Of a stretch of 37,847 nt of DNA, positions 17,199 to 25,288 are shown piece by piece; the first letter of the stretch is position 1, and every line of letters starts with the position of its first letter. Made by a program: the position numbers and the translations under genes. Below the pieces are notes generated by a model. That model did no database searches. It saw nothing but the letters and a program-made list of their open reading frames with translations, and was not told the origin of the DNA. Where the stretch lies: positions 1-37,847 of IMG/VR virus record IMGVR_UViG_3300025325_000973. One strand, given 5' to 3'. Source of the stretch: a virus.

Positions 17199-18287
17199 TT
17201 AGAATGTTACTCTAGCCCAAACGAGAGCGTCTGGGATAAGAAGTCTAGGCATTTTTGCGCTTGCAACTCTGATCAAATGGTTCTTTGATTCATGATCAAC
17301 AAGAACTTCTGATTGCATTCCCTGTCTAAGCTGAATTTCATTCCATCCTGTTGAAACAGAAACTACTCCATCAAGAGTATCAGCGATTCTTACTCCATCA
17401 AGCACATACTCAGTAGTCATAAGAACATAACCATCTGGTAGATATTTAGTTAGTGATGGACGACCAATACCAGCTTGTCCAACTTCACGATAACCATTGT
17501 CATAGACAGTGATATCTAGCGCAGTAGAGAATGTCTCAAAGAGACTTAGAATTTCTTCTTTGCGTGGTCGCAGAATGCTATTAGAACCTGCTGCATAGAA
17601 GTTCACAGCATTTCTGATCTTCGCGCTGTAGATAAGATAATTAAAAGTCTTCGAATTCATATGAATATGACGACCATAAAAACCTGTATCATCGGCTAGA
17701 AGCTCAGACCAAGCCTGAATATCTGCTACAGGATCAGCATTAGTTGCATCAGCCCAAGATACAGCAGCCTGCACTTTATGATCATCCTGCATACCAGATT
17801 CTACAGCTACTTCCTGTGATCCATCGCTAAATGGAACCACCAAAGCATCCTGGAATAACTTCCAACGCATCCATTCTGCTGCTCTTTCGTTTCTAAGTTT
17901 AAGAATTCTTCCCTTATCAACAAGCTGAACACCAGCACTTCTTCGTTCTTCTTCGTTTGGAGAGTTCAATTTTCTCCACTCTGACTCCTTGATTCTTTCT
18001 TGCTCATCAATCAACACGAGCTCCATGAGAACTTCAGTCCATGTAACTTCTGGCTTGAAGAGAGGAACTGAAGCATCCCATGCACGGAACTGACCAATAC
18101 CAAATGGCTTAATCTCCTGTACACTTACCTTTACTACTGTTTCATAAGTAGTGGTAGACGGAGCAATGGTTTCACCGAGTCTCTGTGGGGCATCTTCGGC
18201 AGCACCAGGCGCACGGCCTGATGGTGGACGACGAATCTCATCAGTTAAAGCGGCTTGATCCCAAACGTCAAATGTTTTAAACGGCAT
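17199..18287 (-). CDS. Major capsid protein (lambda gpE type)
   Basis: A 362-residue HK97-fold capsid protein of the lambda E family. Residues 45-70 contain the typical start ETVVKVSVQEIKPFGIGQF, followed by a helical spine with FKPEVTWTEVLMELVLIDEQ. Later segments include DDTGFYGRHIHMNSKTFNYL and the C-terminal RLLIPDALVWARVTF strand. The last 15 residues fit the A-domain. It has a very strong ribosome site (AGGAGGAGGTGAAG). The gene follows the decoration protein, as D precedes E in lambda. Confidence 0.85.
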   Translation of the reverse strand: MPFKTFDVWDQAALTDEIRRPPSGRAPGAAEDAPQRLGETIAPSTTTYETVVKVSVQEIKPFGIGQFRAWDASVPLFKPEVTWTEVLMELVLIDEQERIKESEWRKLNSPNEEERRSAGVQLVDKGRILKLRNERAAEWMRWKLFQDALVVPFSDGSQEVAVESGMQDDHKVQAAVSWADATNADPVADIQAWSELLADDTGFYGRHIHMNSKTFNYLIYSAKIRNAVNFYAAGSNSILRPRKEEILSLFETFSTALDITVYDNGYREVGQAGIGRPSLTKYLPDGYVLMTTEYVLDGVRIADTLDGVVSVSTGWNEIQLRQGMQSEVLVDHESKNHLIRVASAKMPRLLIPDALVWARVTF

Positions 18288-18305
18288 TTACTTCACCTCC
18301 TCCTT

Positions 18306-18695
18306 TTATTGGAACTTGCATGTGTCGAGTGTGTTTACAACGGCTGATGCATAGTTTGTGAAACCAACGAGAGCGCTGGTTGCGAAAACTACTGCATGGA
18401 AATACATAGCTGCTGGTTCCATTGCTGAAGTTGCTCGCGCAACGAGGTCAACAGGAGCAGCCAAGATGCCTGCTACAGTACCGGAGCCGTTATAAGGAAC
18501 ATGAGCCTTCGCATTTGTAATTGAAAGCTTAAGAATAGTTCCAGCGGGTACTACATAACGACTAGTTGTAGCTTCTGGATCATCAGGCCAGTTTTTTGCA
18601 TCGAGTACAATGGACTTTCTAGGTCCAAGTTGAGCAGCATACTTCAAAATTTCTTTATCTGAATATGATGCTGTTTTAGTTGTTCCGTATGGCAT
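18306..18695 (-). CDS. Head decoration protein (gpD-like)
   Basis: A 129-residue protein immediately before the major capsid gene. The stretch GSGTVAGILAAPVDLVARAT (about 71-90) matches the core of gpD-like decoration proteins, which form trimers at the three-fold points of the capsid and stabilise it after expansion. The ribosome site GGAGGAGGTGAAG is as strong as that of the capsid gene, as expected for a protein made in similar copy number. Confidence 0.75.
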   Translation of the reverse strand: MPYGTTKTASYSDKEILKYAAQLGPRKSIVLDAKNWPDDPEATTSRYVVPAGTILKLSITNAKAHVPYNGSGTVAGILAAPVDLVARATSAMEPAAMYFHAVVFATSALVGFTNYASAVVNTLDTCKFQ

Positions 18696-18712
18696 CTATC
18701 TTCACCTCCTCC

Positions 18713-20563
18713 TTACGCGGTTGCTTCTTCATTAAACTTACGCTTTGCCTCAGCAATAGCGTCAGCTTCACTATATCTTTCATAAAGGAATAGTCTGTTG
18801 GCTTCTGACTTAATCTCATCTGAAAGATTTTCCTCTGTCGCATCGTCTGGTGGAGCAACTCCCTCTGCGTCCTCATCTGTGATAGGATCATCAGCAAGAG
18901 CAACAGTTGGAGCAGCAGCAACAAGACGATTTACAATGTCAGACGCAGTAAGCGATACTTCTTTGCCATCTTCCGAAAGGTTCAGAGCGACCGTACCATC
19001 ATCTGCCATAAGAATTGCCTTAGCTGCTTTAACTAGAGCAGGAGACTTTTTAGCTTCTTCCCACTCACGCACAGCTTCATCAATTCTATTTTTCTTAACA
19101 TCTCGCTCAAGTTCATCATAACGAGCAAGTCTTGCTTCAACCTCGTCTTCAGAAAGTCCTAATTTCTCAAGGAAGGTATCGGCGTTTTCAATTTCTACTG
19201 TAGTCATATCCATAACACCTCCTTCAGAATTATCTTCTGAGTCAGTTTGTTGATCTTCAGAAAATCCAACTACAGTTAAATTTTCTGAAGCTTTGACACC
19301 AAATGGTGCCATTCCTGCGAGCCAAGGCTTACTTGTTAGAGCAAGATGGCCAAGGACAGAATTAAATTTTTTGCCTGATTCTTTGTCAATATAATTAAAG
19401 TGAATTCCACCACTTACATTGGGAATAGTTCCTCGTCCAATTTTTTCTTTAATTTCTGGCTCTGTGAAATCTATTGCCGCCTCAAGAGTTGAGCGCCCCT
19501 TTTCATCTTTGCCATAACGCAATTTCTTGACAAATCCAGTATTTTCTGCTACCTTATCGTCATGATTAAGTGGGACAGTTACATGTTGAATAGCATTTAC
19601 TTCAAAATTTTTCTTAATATCAGACATAGAAATAACTAGTTTCTTTGGATCAGAGTTTCCACTTTTGGTAATTGTAAGTGGTTTTGAAACTTTTGTTCCA
19701 TTACCTGGAGAATATGCCCAAGTTCCTTCACGCAAGAAGGTTTTCCAAATCAAACCATCACTGTCAGCTATATTTTCTTTGCTGTCAGTAAAGAAAAGTT
19801 CTGCTAAAAATTCTTTATTATCTTCACTCATATTCAAATTAGTTTCAACCCAAGCTTTTTCTACGGGCTTCCAGCTATCCTCATCGTCCACTTCAACCGT
19901 TCCCTTTTTGGTGACAGAAAACGGAACTACATAATAATTTGCTCCTGCGTGACAAACCAAAGCTTCATCTTTTTTAACATCTTCTACCCAATATGACATT
20001 CCATAATCAGAACCGCCCATGTTGTCATTTAGAGCAGTTTCAATCTGCTTTCTAATATCTGAAAAACCGCCGTCATTTGTCCAAGCGACTTCGCCAGCAT
20101 CTAAATCAATTTCAGTCATGTTCTCGCTTTCATCATTATTATTCGATGTTAAGATCATATTAACAGTTTCTTCATCCAAATTTGCAGCCCAATCAACGAA
20201 TTCTATAATATAATTATCATCTGGATAATCATCAAGAACAAATTCAGATAATTCTTCTTCTGATAAATTCTTTTTTCTTTCTGTTGAGCGCCATTTTGTT
20301 GTTCCACGAATTAAATCTTTCAATACTGCACATACTGCTTCTGTTCTTGGGCCAAAACGCTTTCTATTGTCACGAACACAACTGGCAAATGGATGCTTTT
20401 TCTTCGCATAGTGTTTTAGAAGACCTCTTAATTTCACCATATCTTTTGGACTCACGTTGGCAGTACCTTTGCTAAAACCGTTAGACAAAGCTATATTAAG
20501 ATACTGTTCAATATCTTCATCTTCTTGCATTTCAAGAATCTTTGTGTTATCATTGTCTGACAT
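18713..20563 (-). CDS. Capsid maturation protease with scaffold domain (Mu gpI-like)
   Basis: A 616-residue protein at the head of the capsid operon. Residues 300-425 are the protease: VPLNHDDKVA with H334, GTIPNVSGGIHF with S384, and LGHLALTSKPWLAGM with H406, the pattern of the Mu gpI-like prohead proteases. The acidic, helical C-terminus (about 450-616) fits an internal scaffold. The N-terminal 290 residues are unusual: a basic helical part (AKKKHPFASCVRDNRKRFG) and a separate domain (about 160-240, SYWVEDVKKDEALVC) that I cannot name. Its ribosome site lies in the last codons of the zinc-ribbon gene 5 bases upstream. Confidence 0.8.
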   Translation of the reverse strand: MSDNDNTKILEMQEDEDIEQYLNIALSNGFSKGTANVSPKDMVKLRGLLKHYAKKKHPFASCVRDNRKRFGPRTEAVCAVLKDLIRGTTKWRSTERKKNLSEEELSEFVLDDYPDDNYIIEFVDWAANLDEETVNMILTSNNNDESENMTEIDLDAGEVAWTNDGGFSDIRKQIETALNDNMGGSDYGMSYWVEDVKKDEALVCHAGANYYVVPFSVTKKGTVEVDDEDSWKPVEKAWVETNLNMSEDNKEFLAELFFTDSKENIADSDGLIWKTFLREGTWAYSPGNGTKVSKPLTITKSGNSDPKKLVISMSDIKKNFEVNAIQHVTVPLNHDDKVAENTGFVKKLRYGKDEKGRSTLEAAIDFTEPEIKEKIGRGTIPNVSGGIHFNYIDKESGKKFNSVLGHLALTSKPWLAGMAPFGVKASENLTVVGFSEDQQTDSEDNSEGGVMDMTTVEIENADTFLEKLGLSEDEVEARLARYDELERDVKKNRIDEAVREWEEAKKSPALVKAAKAILMADDGTVALNLSEDGKEVSLTASDIVNRLVAAAPTVALADDPITDEDAEGVAPPDDATEENLSDEIKSEANRLFLYERYSEADAIAEAKRKFNEEATA

Positions 20564-20568
20564 GGAAA

Positions 20569-20796
20569 TTATTCAACCTCCGCTGCCGCTGTTGAGCGCT
20601 GGAGTAAAAACATTTCTAACAAATTATCACTTGGACAAAAAATCCATTTACATGAGGGACACTTATATGGAGGAGAAGTATGTTCAGCGAACTCTTCTAT
20701 TTCCATTAATCGGTTATATTGGAGAATATCGTGATATTTTTTACAACGGGGGCAAATCATCAAACGCCCATTAATAAATTTTAGTTTTTCTCTCAT
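20569..20796 (-). CDS. Zinc-ribbon protein at the start of the capsid operon
   Basis: A 75-residue protein with two CxxC pairs (MICPRCKK and YKCPSCKW, about 30 residues apart), a classical zinc ribbon. It ends 5 bases before the protease start, and its last codons carry the ribosome site for that gene (GCGGAGGTTG). Ribbons of this size often contact nucleic acid or RNA polymerase; a late regulator is possible but not shown. The divergent promoter region to the right probably drives it. Confidence 0.65.
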   Translation of the reverse strand: MREKLKFINGRLMICPRCKKYHDILQYNRLMEIEEFAEHTSPPYKCPSCKWIFCPSDNLLEMFLLQRSTAAAEVE

Positions 20797-20828
20797 GATT
20801 CCTGTCGTGAGTTAAGATTACATTAACT

Positions 20829-20836
20829 ATTATAAT
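20829..20836. promoter_or_regulatory. Overlapping divergent -10 boxes
   Basis: ATTATAAT contains TATAAT on the + strand (20831-20836) and TATAAT on the - strand (20829-20834). The two genes on either side, at 20796 (-) and 20865 (+), point away from it. On the + side a GGAG ribosome site follows before the ATG. Clear -35 boxes are not seen, so the two promoters may compete for polymerase. Confidence 0.45.
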
Positions 20837-20864
20837 CATTAAAGATGGAGACAAATAGGCAAAA

Positions 20865-21446
20865 ATGACTAAATTATGTGAATGTGGTTGCGGAAATCTT
20901 GCTCCTATAGCAAAACAAACAGATTCAAGAACAGGTTATAAAAAGGGAGAAACAAAAAAATTTATTCACGGACATTACAACCGTAATTTAAAAGATTTAA
21001 CAGGGAAAAAATTTGGAAAGTTGACTATTGTTTCTAGAAATGCTAGCAAAGGTAAATATGAGAATTGGCTTTGTTTGTGCGAATGTGGAAACAAAAAAAC
21101 AATTAGCGGTTATGATCTGTGCAAAGGAAGAGTAAAGACTTGCGGTTGTCATCTCATTGAAATTAAATCTAGAACCAATTGTCAAAATGGACATGAATAT
21201 ACAAAAGAAAATACCTTTAAAAGAAGCAATGGTACGCGCGGATGTCGTAAATGCGGAAGGATGAGAACTAGAAAATGGACAAAAAACAACAAAGAGCATA
21301 TAAAAAAATATGAGAAAAATTATAGAAGCGGAAAAGGATATTTTGTCTTAAGAAAACGCTTATTAAACAAAAGTCGTGAATATAATTTACAACAGCTAAA
21401 TTTATTCAATAATCAATTAAAGGAGTTATTGAAAAATGGTAGATGA
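20865..21446 (+). CDS. Composite zinc protein with homing-endonuclease-type DNA-binding modules
   Basis: A 193-residue protein built from three modules. The N-terminal CECGCGN and FIHGHYNR form a short zinc motif seen at the start of many phage HNH proteins. The middle, LTGKKFGKLTIVSR then WLCLCECGNKKTISGYDL and KTCGC, is the AP2-like module typical of mobile phage HNH nucleases. The third has CQNGHEYTKENTF followed by RGCRKCGRMR, a Cx2GH...Cx2C zinc site common in phage proteins annotated as HNH-like. No full HNH catalytic core is seen, so it may bind DNA without cutting it. The basic C-terminus is helical. Confidence 0.7.
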   Translation: MTKLCECGCGNLAPIAKQTDSRTGYKKGETKKFIHGHYNRNLKDLTGKKFGKLTIVSRNASKGKYENWLCLCECGNKKTISGYDLCKGRVKTCGCHLIEIKSRTNCQNGHEYTKENTFKRSNGTRGCRKCGRMRTRKWTKNNKEHIKKYEKNYRSGKGYFVLRKRLLNKSREYNLQQLNLFNNQLKELLKNGR

Positions 21447-21624
21447 AAACAAAAGATTTGAAAGAAAATTTCTAACTATTAGAAGAGCTCAGAGAAGATT
21501 AATACATCGTTTATCTGATATTGATTGGGAGTTTGATGAACTTCAACCAGAATTGGCTGAATTGAGAGCTGAATCTGCAAAACAAAATGAATTACCGGTA
21601 TTTGTAGTAGAAGATGAAAATTAA
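21436..21624 (+). CDS. Small coiled-coil protein
   Basis: A 62-residue protein, basic at the start (RRAQRRLIHRL) and acidic at the end, with a heptad-like helix through LSDIDWEFDELQPELAELRAE. It overlaps both neighbours by about 10 bases, so it belongs to the same message as the zinc protein before it and the exonuclease after it. Function unknown. Confidence 0.6.
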   Translation: MVDENKRFERKFLTIRRAQRRLIHRLSDIDWEFDELQPELAELRAESAKQNELPVFVVEDEN

Positions 21625-22216
21625 AATATCTAAACGTCCCTGGAAAATTTTATTTTTTGACTGTGAAACTGTGGCAGCGGGTTTTGCCGATCCAGATTGG
21701 GTTCCGCAAAGAATTACCTGTATCGCGTGGTCTTGGGAGGGAAAAATAAAAGTCTTCTCAAAAACGAGAAGAGAAGGTGTCGAAATTATGTTTTCTGAAT
21801 TTTTAGAAGCATATAACGAAGCTGATGTTGTTGTTGCTCATAACGCAATAAGATTTGATCTTGGGGTAATAAATTCAGATTTAATGCGCTTAAAAGCAGA
21901 AGGAAAGAATTTAGAATCGCTAGGTCCTAAAATGGTTCAAGATACAATAAAATTACCAAAATCCAAGGGCTTTAAAAAAGGATTAGACGATTTATCTGTT
22001 CTTCTTGGTGTCCCAATAGAAAAATTCGCTATGAACCACAGACAATGGGAAGAAGCATATAATTGGGATCAAATAATTGAAGGAAAATCTCCAACAAGAA
22101 AGGATTGGGCAACAATTAAAAAAAGATGTGAAAGCGACGTTTTATTACTTAAATTAGTGCGACAAAAACTTATGGATTTAAAAATGTTGAAACCTGCTAA
22201 ACTCTGGACACCATAA
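21614..22216 (+). CDS. DEDD-family 3'-5' exonuclease (RNase H-like)
   Basis: A 200-residue protein with the three exonuclease motifs: Exo I FFDCET (D16, E18), Exo II VVVAHNAIRFDL (N77, F81, D82) and Exo III KKRCESDVLL with D175. These four acidic residues bind two metals in DnaQ-type and PolB-type nucleases. The residue 4 before D175, normally Tyr or His and needed for catalysis, is R171 here, which suggests altered or weak activity. It is a free-standing enzyme, likely acting in phage DNA or host nucleotide metabolism, and starts 11 bases inside the previous gene. Confidence 0.75.
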   Translation: MKIKISKRPWKILFFDCETVAAGFADPDWVPQRITCIAWSWEGKIKVFSKTRREGVEIMFSEFLEAYNEADVVVAHNAIRFDLGVINSDLMRLKAEGKNLESLGPKMVQDTIKLPKSKGFKKGLDDLSVLLGVPIEKFAMNHRQWEEAYNWDQIIEGKSPTRKDWATIKKRCESDVLLLKLVRQKLMDLKMLKPAKLWTP

Positions 22217-22813
22217 ATGAAACTTTCGGTGGATAGATTATTCGGCGAAAGAACTGAAGCAGAGCAATCAGCAGATGATCCCGCCGCAGTCGCTCTTGAA
22301 GAAGCAAAAGCATTAAGAAATTCAATGCCTAGGAAAGGAAGAAAATTGGGGCCACTTTTAAAAGAAGATGTAGAAAGATTTGAAGACGAAGGAGGCACAG
22401 TAGTTGATGATAATGATGATGAATTTGAAAATCGCGTCTTAGAGCCAATAAAATTATATGAAATTCTAAAAGTGGGCATGACCGACCCTTTGCCGCCCGT
22501 CCGTCATCCACTTTCTCAAAGATTTCATGATCTTCTTAAAGAAATTGGAGATTTGCATGACAAAAAGGGTACTGATTATGGCACCCCGGAAGATCCATTT
22601 GCAAATGTGAGAGGGGCAACAGATTTTGGATTGCCCGCTCCTATGGGCGCATTTATAGCTATGAATGATTGTATGCAGAGAATTAAGTCTTTTTGTAAAA
22701 ACAACAAATTAGAAAATGAATCACTTGATAATTCTTTAAGGGATATGGCTGTATATAGTTTAATTGGATTAGTGTTATGGGAGGAAGAGGAAAATGAAAA
22801 TGGATCTAAGTGA
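22217..22813 (+). CDS. DUF1599-like (nucleotide modification associated) protein
   Basis: A 198-residue protein. The C-terminal half (about 95-190) matches the DUF1599/nucleotide-modification-associated domain: RFHDLLKEIGDLHDKKGTDYG, FANVRGATDFG, and GAFIAMNDCMQRIKSF, ending with a helical NSLRDMAVYSLIGLVLWEE. Related all-helical proteins are in the MazG/NTP-pyrophosphohydrolase-like group and occur beside genes that modify or clear nucleotides. The N-terminal 90 residues are acidic and probably disordered (VVDDNDDEFENR). It follows the exonuclease without a gap. Confidence 0.7.
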   Translation: MKLSVDRLFGERTEAEQSADDPAAVALEEAKALRNSMPRKGRKLGPLLKEDVERFEDEGGTVVDDNDDEFENRVLEPIKLYEILKVGMTDPLPPVRHPLSQRFHDLLKEIGDLHDKKGTDYGTPEDPFANVRGATDFGLPAPMGAFIAMNDCMQRIKSFCKNNKLENESLDNSLRDMAVYSLIGLVLWEEEENENGSK

Positions 22814-22910
22814 TTATTGTGGAAAATGTTTACATTGGATTTGGGGTAAATCCTGTAAGTGTGGAAGATTTCAAAATGGAAAAAATGTAGAGAAGGAAAA
22901 TGAAAACTAA
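22794..22910 (+). CDS. Cysteine-rich mini-protein
   Basis: A 38-residue protein with the motif YCGKCLHWIWGKSCKCG (residues 8-24), a compact CxxC...CxC zinc site. It starts 19 bases inside the preceding gene after GAGGAAGAGGAAA and its stop overlaps the next start. Codon use and the tight junctions favour a real gene. Function unknown. Confidence 0.5.
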   Translation: MKMDLSDYCGKCLHWIWGKSCKCGRFQNGKNVEKENEN

Positions 22911-23052
22911 AAAATGGAAAATAAAACTAGAATTTGAATGGGATGCTTGGGATATTTGGACCAAAGAAGAAGTTAGATCAAAAGCAAAAGACCTTATTCC
23001 ATATTTTTGTAAAAACGCGAAAGTGAAAGTAGAATTTATTGATGGAGACTAA
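22900..23052 (+). CDS. Small hypothetical protein
   Basis: A 50-residue protein rich in Lys and Trp (KIKLEFEWDAWDIWTKEEV), with a predicted strand-helix-strand layout and the ending KVKVEFIDGD. It starts 10 bases before the stop of the Cys-rich mini-protein and ends 10 bases inside the next gene. Not recognised. Confidence 0.5.
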   Translation: MKTKKWKIKLEFEWDAWDIWTKEEVRSKAKDLIPYFCKNAKVKVEFIDGD

Positions 23053-23530
23053 GCGTTGTAACGGCCCATTTCATCCCCCTGGCGGGGAAATGGTGCCGCT
23101 TTCGCAATATACTGTCAACAAATCTGGTCCCCGGCAAGGCAAACCTTTATCAAGATGCAAAACTTGTCGTTCTCTAACTAATTCTAAAACTATTCCTTAT
23201 ACTGTCTTTATGCCTCTTTTGGAGACTCTATTAGTAGGTAGAGATGTATTAGAAGTATCTAATCTCGTTAATTTAAACCCAGAACATATCCGTGAACTCT
23301 CGGCTGGACGCCGTAAGAGAATTTATAAAAAGACTTTTCTTAATTTATCTAGAGCTGCGTCTTCTCTACCTAAAGAAAAAATTAGTATAGGTCCAACAAA
23401 TAAAAAAAGTAAAAGAAATGGAATTAATAAATTAACATATGAAGAAAGATTAGGATTAAAACAATTAGTTTCTGCCGCACAAAAGGAAAGATATAAAAAA
23501 GAAAAGCAATTACTTAAACATGTTGTTTAA
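23042..23530 (+). CDS. Zinc-finger hypothetical protein
   Basis: A 162-residue protein starting at METKRC; a TTG 3 bases upstream is also possible. The first 45 residues hold a zinc site of the form RCNGPFH...LSRCKTCRSL, with a turn GGEMVPLSQYTVN between, common in small actinophage proteins that resemble HNH or recombination-related zinc fingers. The rest is basic and helical (YEERLGLKQLVSAAQKERY). Its end overlaps the convergent glycosyltransferase by 17 bases. Confidence 0.6.
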   Translation: METKRCNGPFHPPGGEMVPLSQYTVNKSGPRQGKPLSRCKTCRSLTNSKTIPYTVFMPLLETLLVGRDVLEVSNLVNLNPEHIRELSAGRRKRIYKKTFLNLSRAASSLPKEKISIGPTNKKSKRNGINKLTYEERLGLKQLVSAAQKERYKKEKQLLKHVV

Positions 23531-24650
23531 ATAATTCTAGCCATTGTTGAGATATTAACGACCAATCTCTACTTTCGGCGAATTTTCTACCTTTCTTTTG
23601 AAGATTAGTGTAATAATCATCATCCGTTAGTACGTCAAAAGCTGCCTCATAATAAAGTTCCTCGCTAAAAGGCATTTCTACTATTCTGCCCACGCGACTA
23701 AATTCGGTGCCCATACAGTCACAATTTGTTGTAACAATTGGATTGCCAGCAGCAGCATTTTCAATAGCAGTAATACAACCTGATTCTGTAGCGCTCATTG
23801 CATCTAAAGGATATAACCAAGCATCTGCATTTAATTGTAGTTTGGCCAATTCGTCTTGTCCTATTTTCCCAATATCTTCAATTCCGGGCTGTTTCATAAG
23901 ATGTTCAATTTCAACAGCCATCTCTCCTTGTCGTCCATGCGACCATTTATTCTGATCAGTCCAGTTTTGAGCTCCATATCCAACAAGAAGAGAAGCATGT
24001 TCAAAATCTTTTCTAATTTGTGGCCATATCTTTAATATATTCCACAAACCACGGTCGGGAGAAGATGAATAGATAAACTGAGGAGATTTTGAAAAATCTC
24101 TTCCATATTTAATTTTATTCTCTGGATATTTAGAAATATCAACGCCGTTTGGAAAAACTAAAACTTCACTTTCTTCCATTTCTAAGCCTTGATGAAGTAG
24201 AAATTCTTTATGCCAAGGAGAAAGAGCAGCTACATAATCACAATAATTAGCTGTTGCCTCCATTTCTATGGCTGAAAAATGACATACTTGCATTTCACAT
24301 ATCTTTAGTTTTACATTATCTAGTATGCGGTGATCCTCGAAAGTTGAGGCACACTCCCAAGCGATTGCTACATCCCAAGGGAAATTAGCAAGCATTGGTC
24401 TAGTTAAATTTAAAGGTACATATTCATGAAATCCAGGTTGATATAAGCCTCCATCAAAATTTTTATGAAGAGTTTCATGAAATCTAGAACCCTCTTCTAC
24501 ATTCACAAAATTGGTTACTTCATGACCAGCTCTTGCCCATTCTCTGGAGAGATATATTAATGCTCCTTCTCTTCCACCAATTCCTTTATTTAACGCTGCG
24601 GGATTTACGTCCCCCCATACATTTGAAATTAGAATGTTAGCTATTTTCAA
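23514..24650 (-). CDS. GT4-like (GT-B fold) glycosyltransferase
   Basis: A 378-residue two-domain glycosyltransferase. The N-terminal domain has GIGGREGALIYLSREWARAGHEV (a glycine-rich acceptor loop, residues 24-46). The C-terminal domain has the nucleotide-sugar site: FIYSSSPDRGLWNILKIWP, then DAWLYPL and the conserved acidic patch MSATESGCITAIENAAAGNPI (ExxxxxxxE type), typical of GT4. It ends the second virion gene block rather than lying in a sugar cluster, so it may decorate a tail or fibre protein. Its 3' end overlaps the convergent zinc protein. Confidence 0.85.
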   Translation of the reverse strand: MKIANILISNVWGDVNPAALNKGIGGREGALIYLSREWARAGHEVTNFVNVEEGSRFHETLHKNFDGGLYQPGFHEYVPLNLTRPMLANFPWDVAIAWECASTFEDHRILDNVKLKICEMQVCHFSAIEMEATANYCDYVAALSPWHKEFLLHQGLEMEESEVLVFPNGVDISKYPENKIKYGRDFSKSPQFIYSSSPDRGLWNILKIWPQIRKDFEHASLLVGYGAQNWTDQNKWSHGRQGEMAVEIEHLMKQPGIEDIGKIGQDELAKLQLNADAWLYPLDAMSATESGCITAIENAAAGNPIVTTNCDCMGTEFSRVGRIVEMPFSEELYYEAAFDVLTDDDYYTNLQKKGRKFAESRDWSLISQQWLELFKQHV

Positions 24651-24984
24651 CTGTAATCTCTCTATTTATTTCTTCGCCATTAATATCAATATCTATTATT
24701 TCTTTTGTAGTTCTAATTCTAGGTTTCATAAGATATCGGTGAAGAGAAGAAAGCCAAAAAATTGGTTCGCCCAATACTAATTTTTCATCATCAGAAAAAG
24801 AATCATAATTTACTACATCTTCTTTTTTCCAACCAACTTGTGCTTGTTTTTTAGTAAGAAGAACTGGTCTACATTTAACAGTCCAATATTTATGGACTTT
24901 TCCACAATGCATATCAGTGTCTTCTAGCCCCTTTGTATAATCTATACCATGAATACCATTATTATGACTTAAAACTAAATACAT
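24637..24984 (-). CDS. Hypothetical protein
   Basis: A 115-residue protein with a basic middle (TVKCRPVLLTKKQAQVGWKKED) and an acidic end (IDIDINGEEINREITVE). No family recognised, no membrane segment. It overlaps the glycosyltransferase by 14 bases and is probably translated with it. Confidence 0.55.
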   Translation of the reverse strand: MYLVLSHNNGIHGIDYTKGLEDTDMHCGKVHKYWTVKCRPVLLTKKQAQVGWKKEDVVNYDSFSDDEKLVLGEPIFWLSSLHRYLMKPRIRTTKEIIDIDINGEEINREITVENS

Positions 24985-24994
24985 GTTGGCTCCT

Positions 24995-25288
24995 TTAGAT
25001 ACCTAACTCTGCTTGGTTTATTTGCAACTCAAGCAATTCAATTTGTTTTTGTATTCTACTTCGGACGCGCTGATTTTTTGCGTGATTTAGCAACTCTCTT
25101 AATTTTTTTTGACGTTTTTTTAGCTTTAGGGCTTTTCGAGTTGTTATACCAAGATTTCGCTTTAGCTTGCATTTATCACACCATAGCATAATTATAACAG
25201 AACTTTCTCTGTCTTCAAGTCGTTCTTGAGCTATAGCGTTACATCTAGGGCAATTAACTTCCTTCAATACTTTCTGAATAAATGCCAC
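24995..25288 (-). CDS. Zinc-ribbon protein with basic coiled coil
   Basis: A 97-residue protein with an N-terminal zinc ribbon (NCPRCNAIA then LWCDKCKLKR, 21 residues apart) followed by a very basic helix (RKALKLKKRQKKLRELL) and a Gln/Leu helix to the end. It may bind nucleic acid. It begins as the previous gene ends and belongs to the fibre operon. Function unknown. Confidence 0.6.
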   Translation of the reverse strand: MAFIQKVLKEVNCPRCNAIAQERLEDRESSVIIMLWCDKCKLKRNLGITTRKALKLKKRQKKLRELLNHAKNQRVRSRIQKQIELLELQINQAELGI

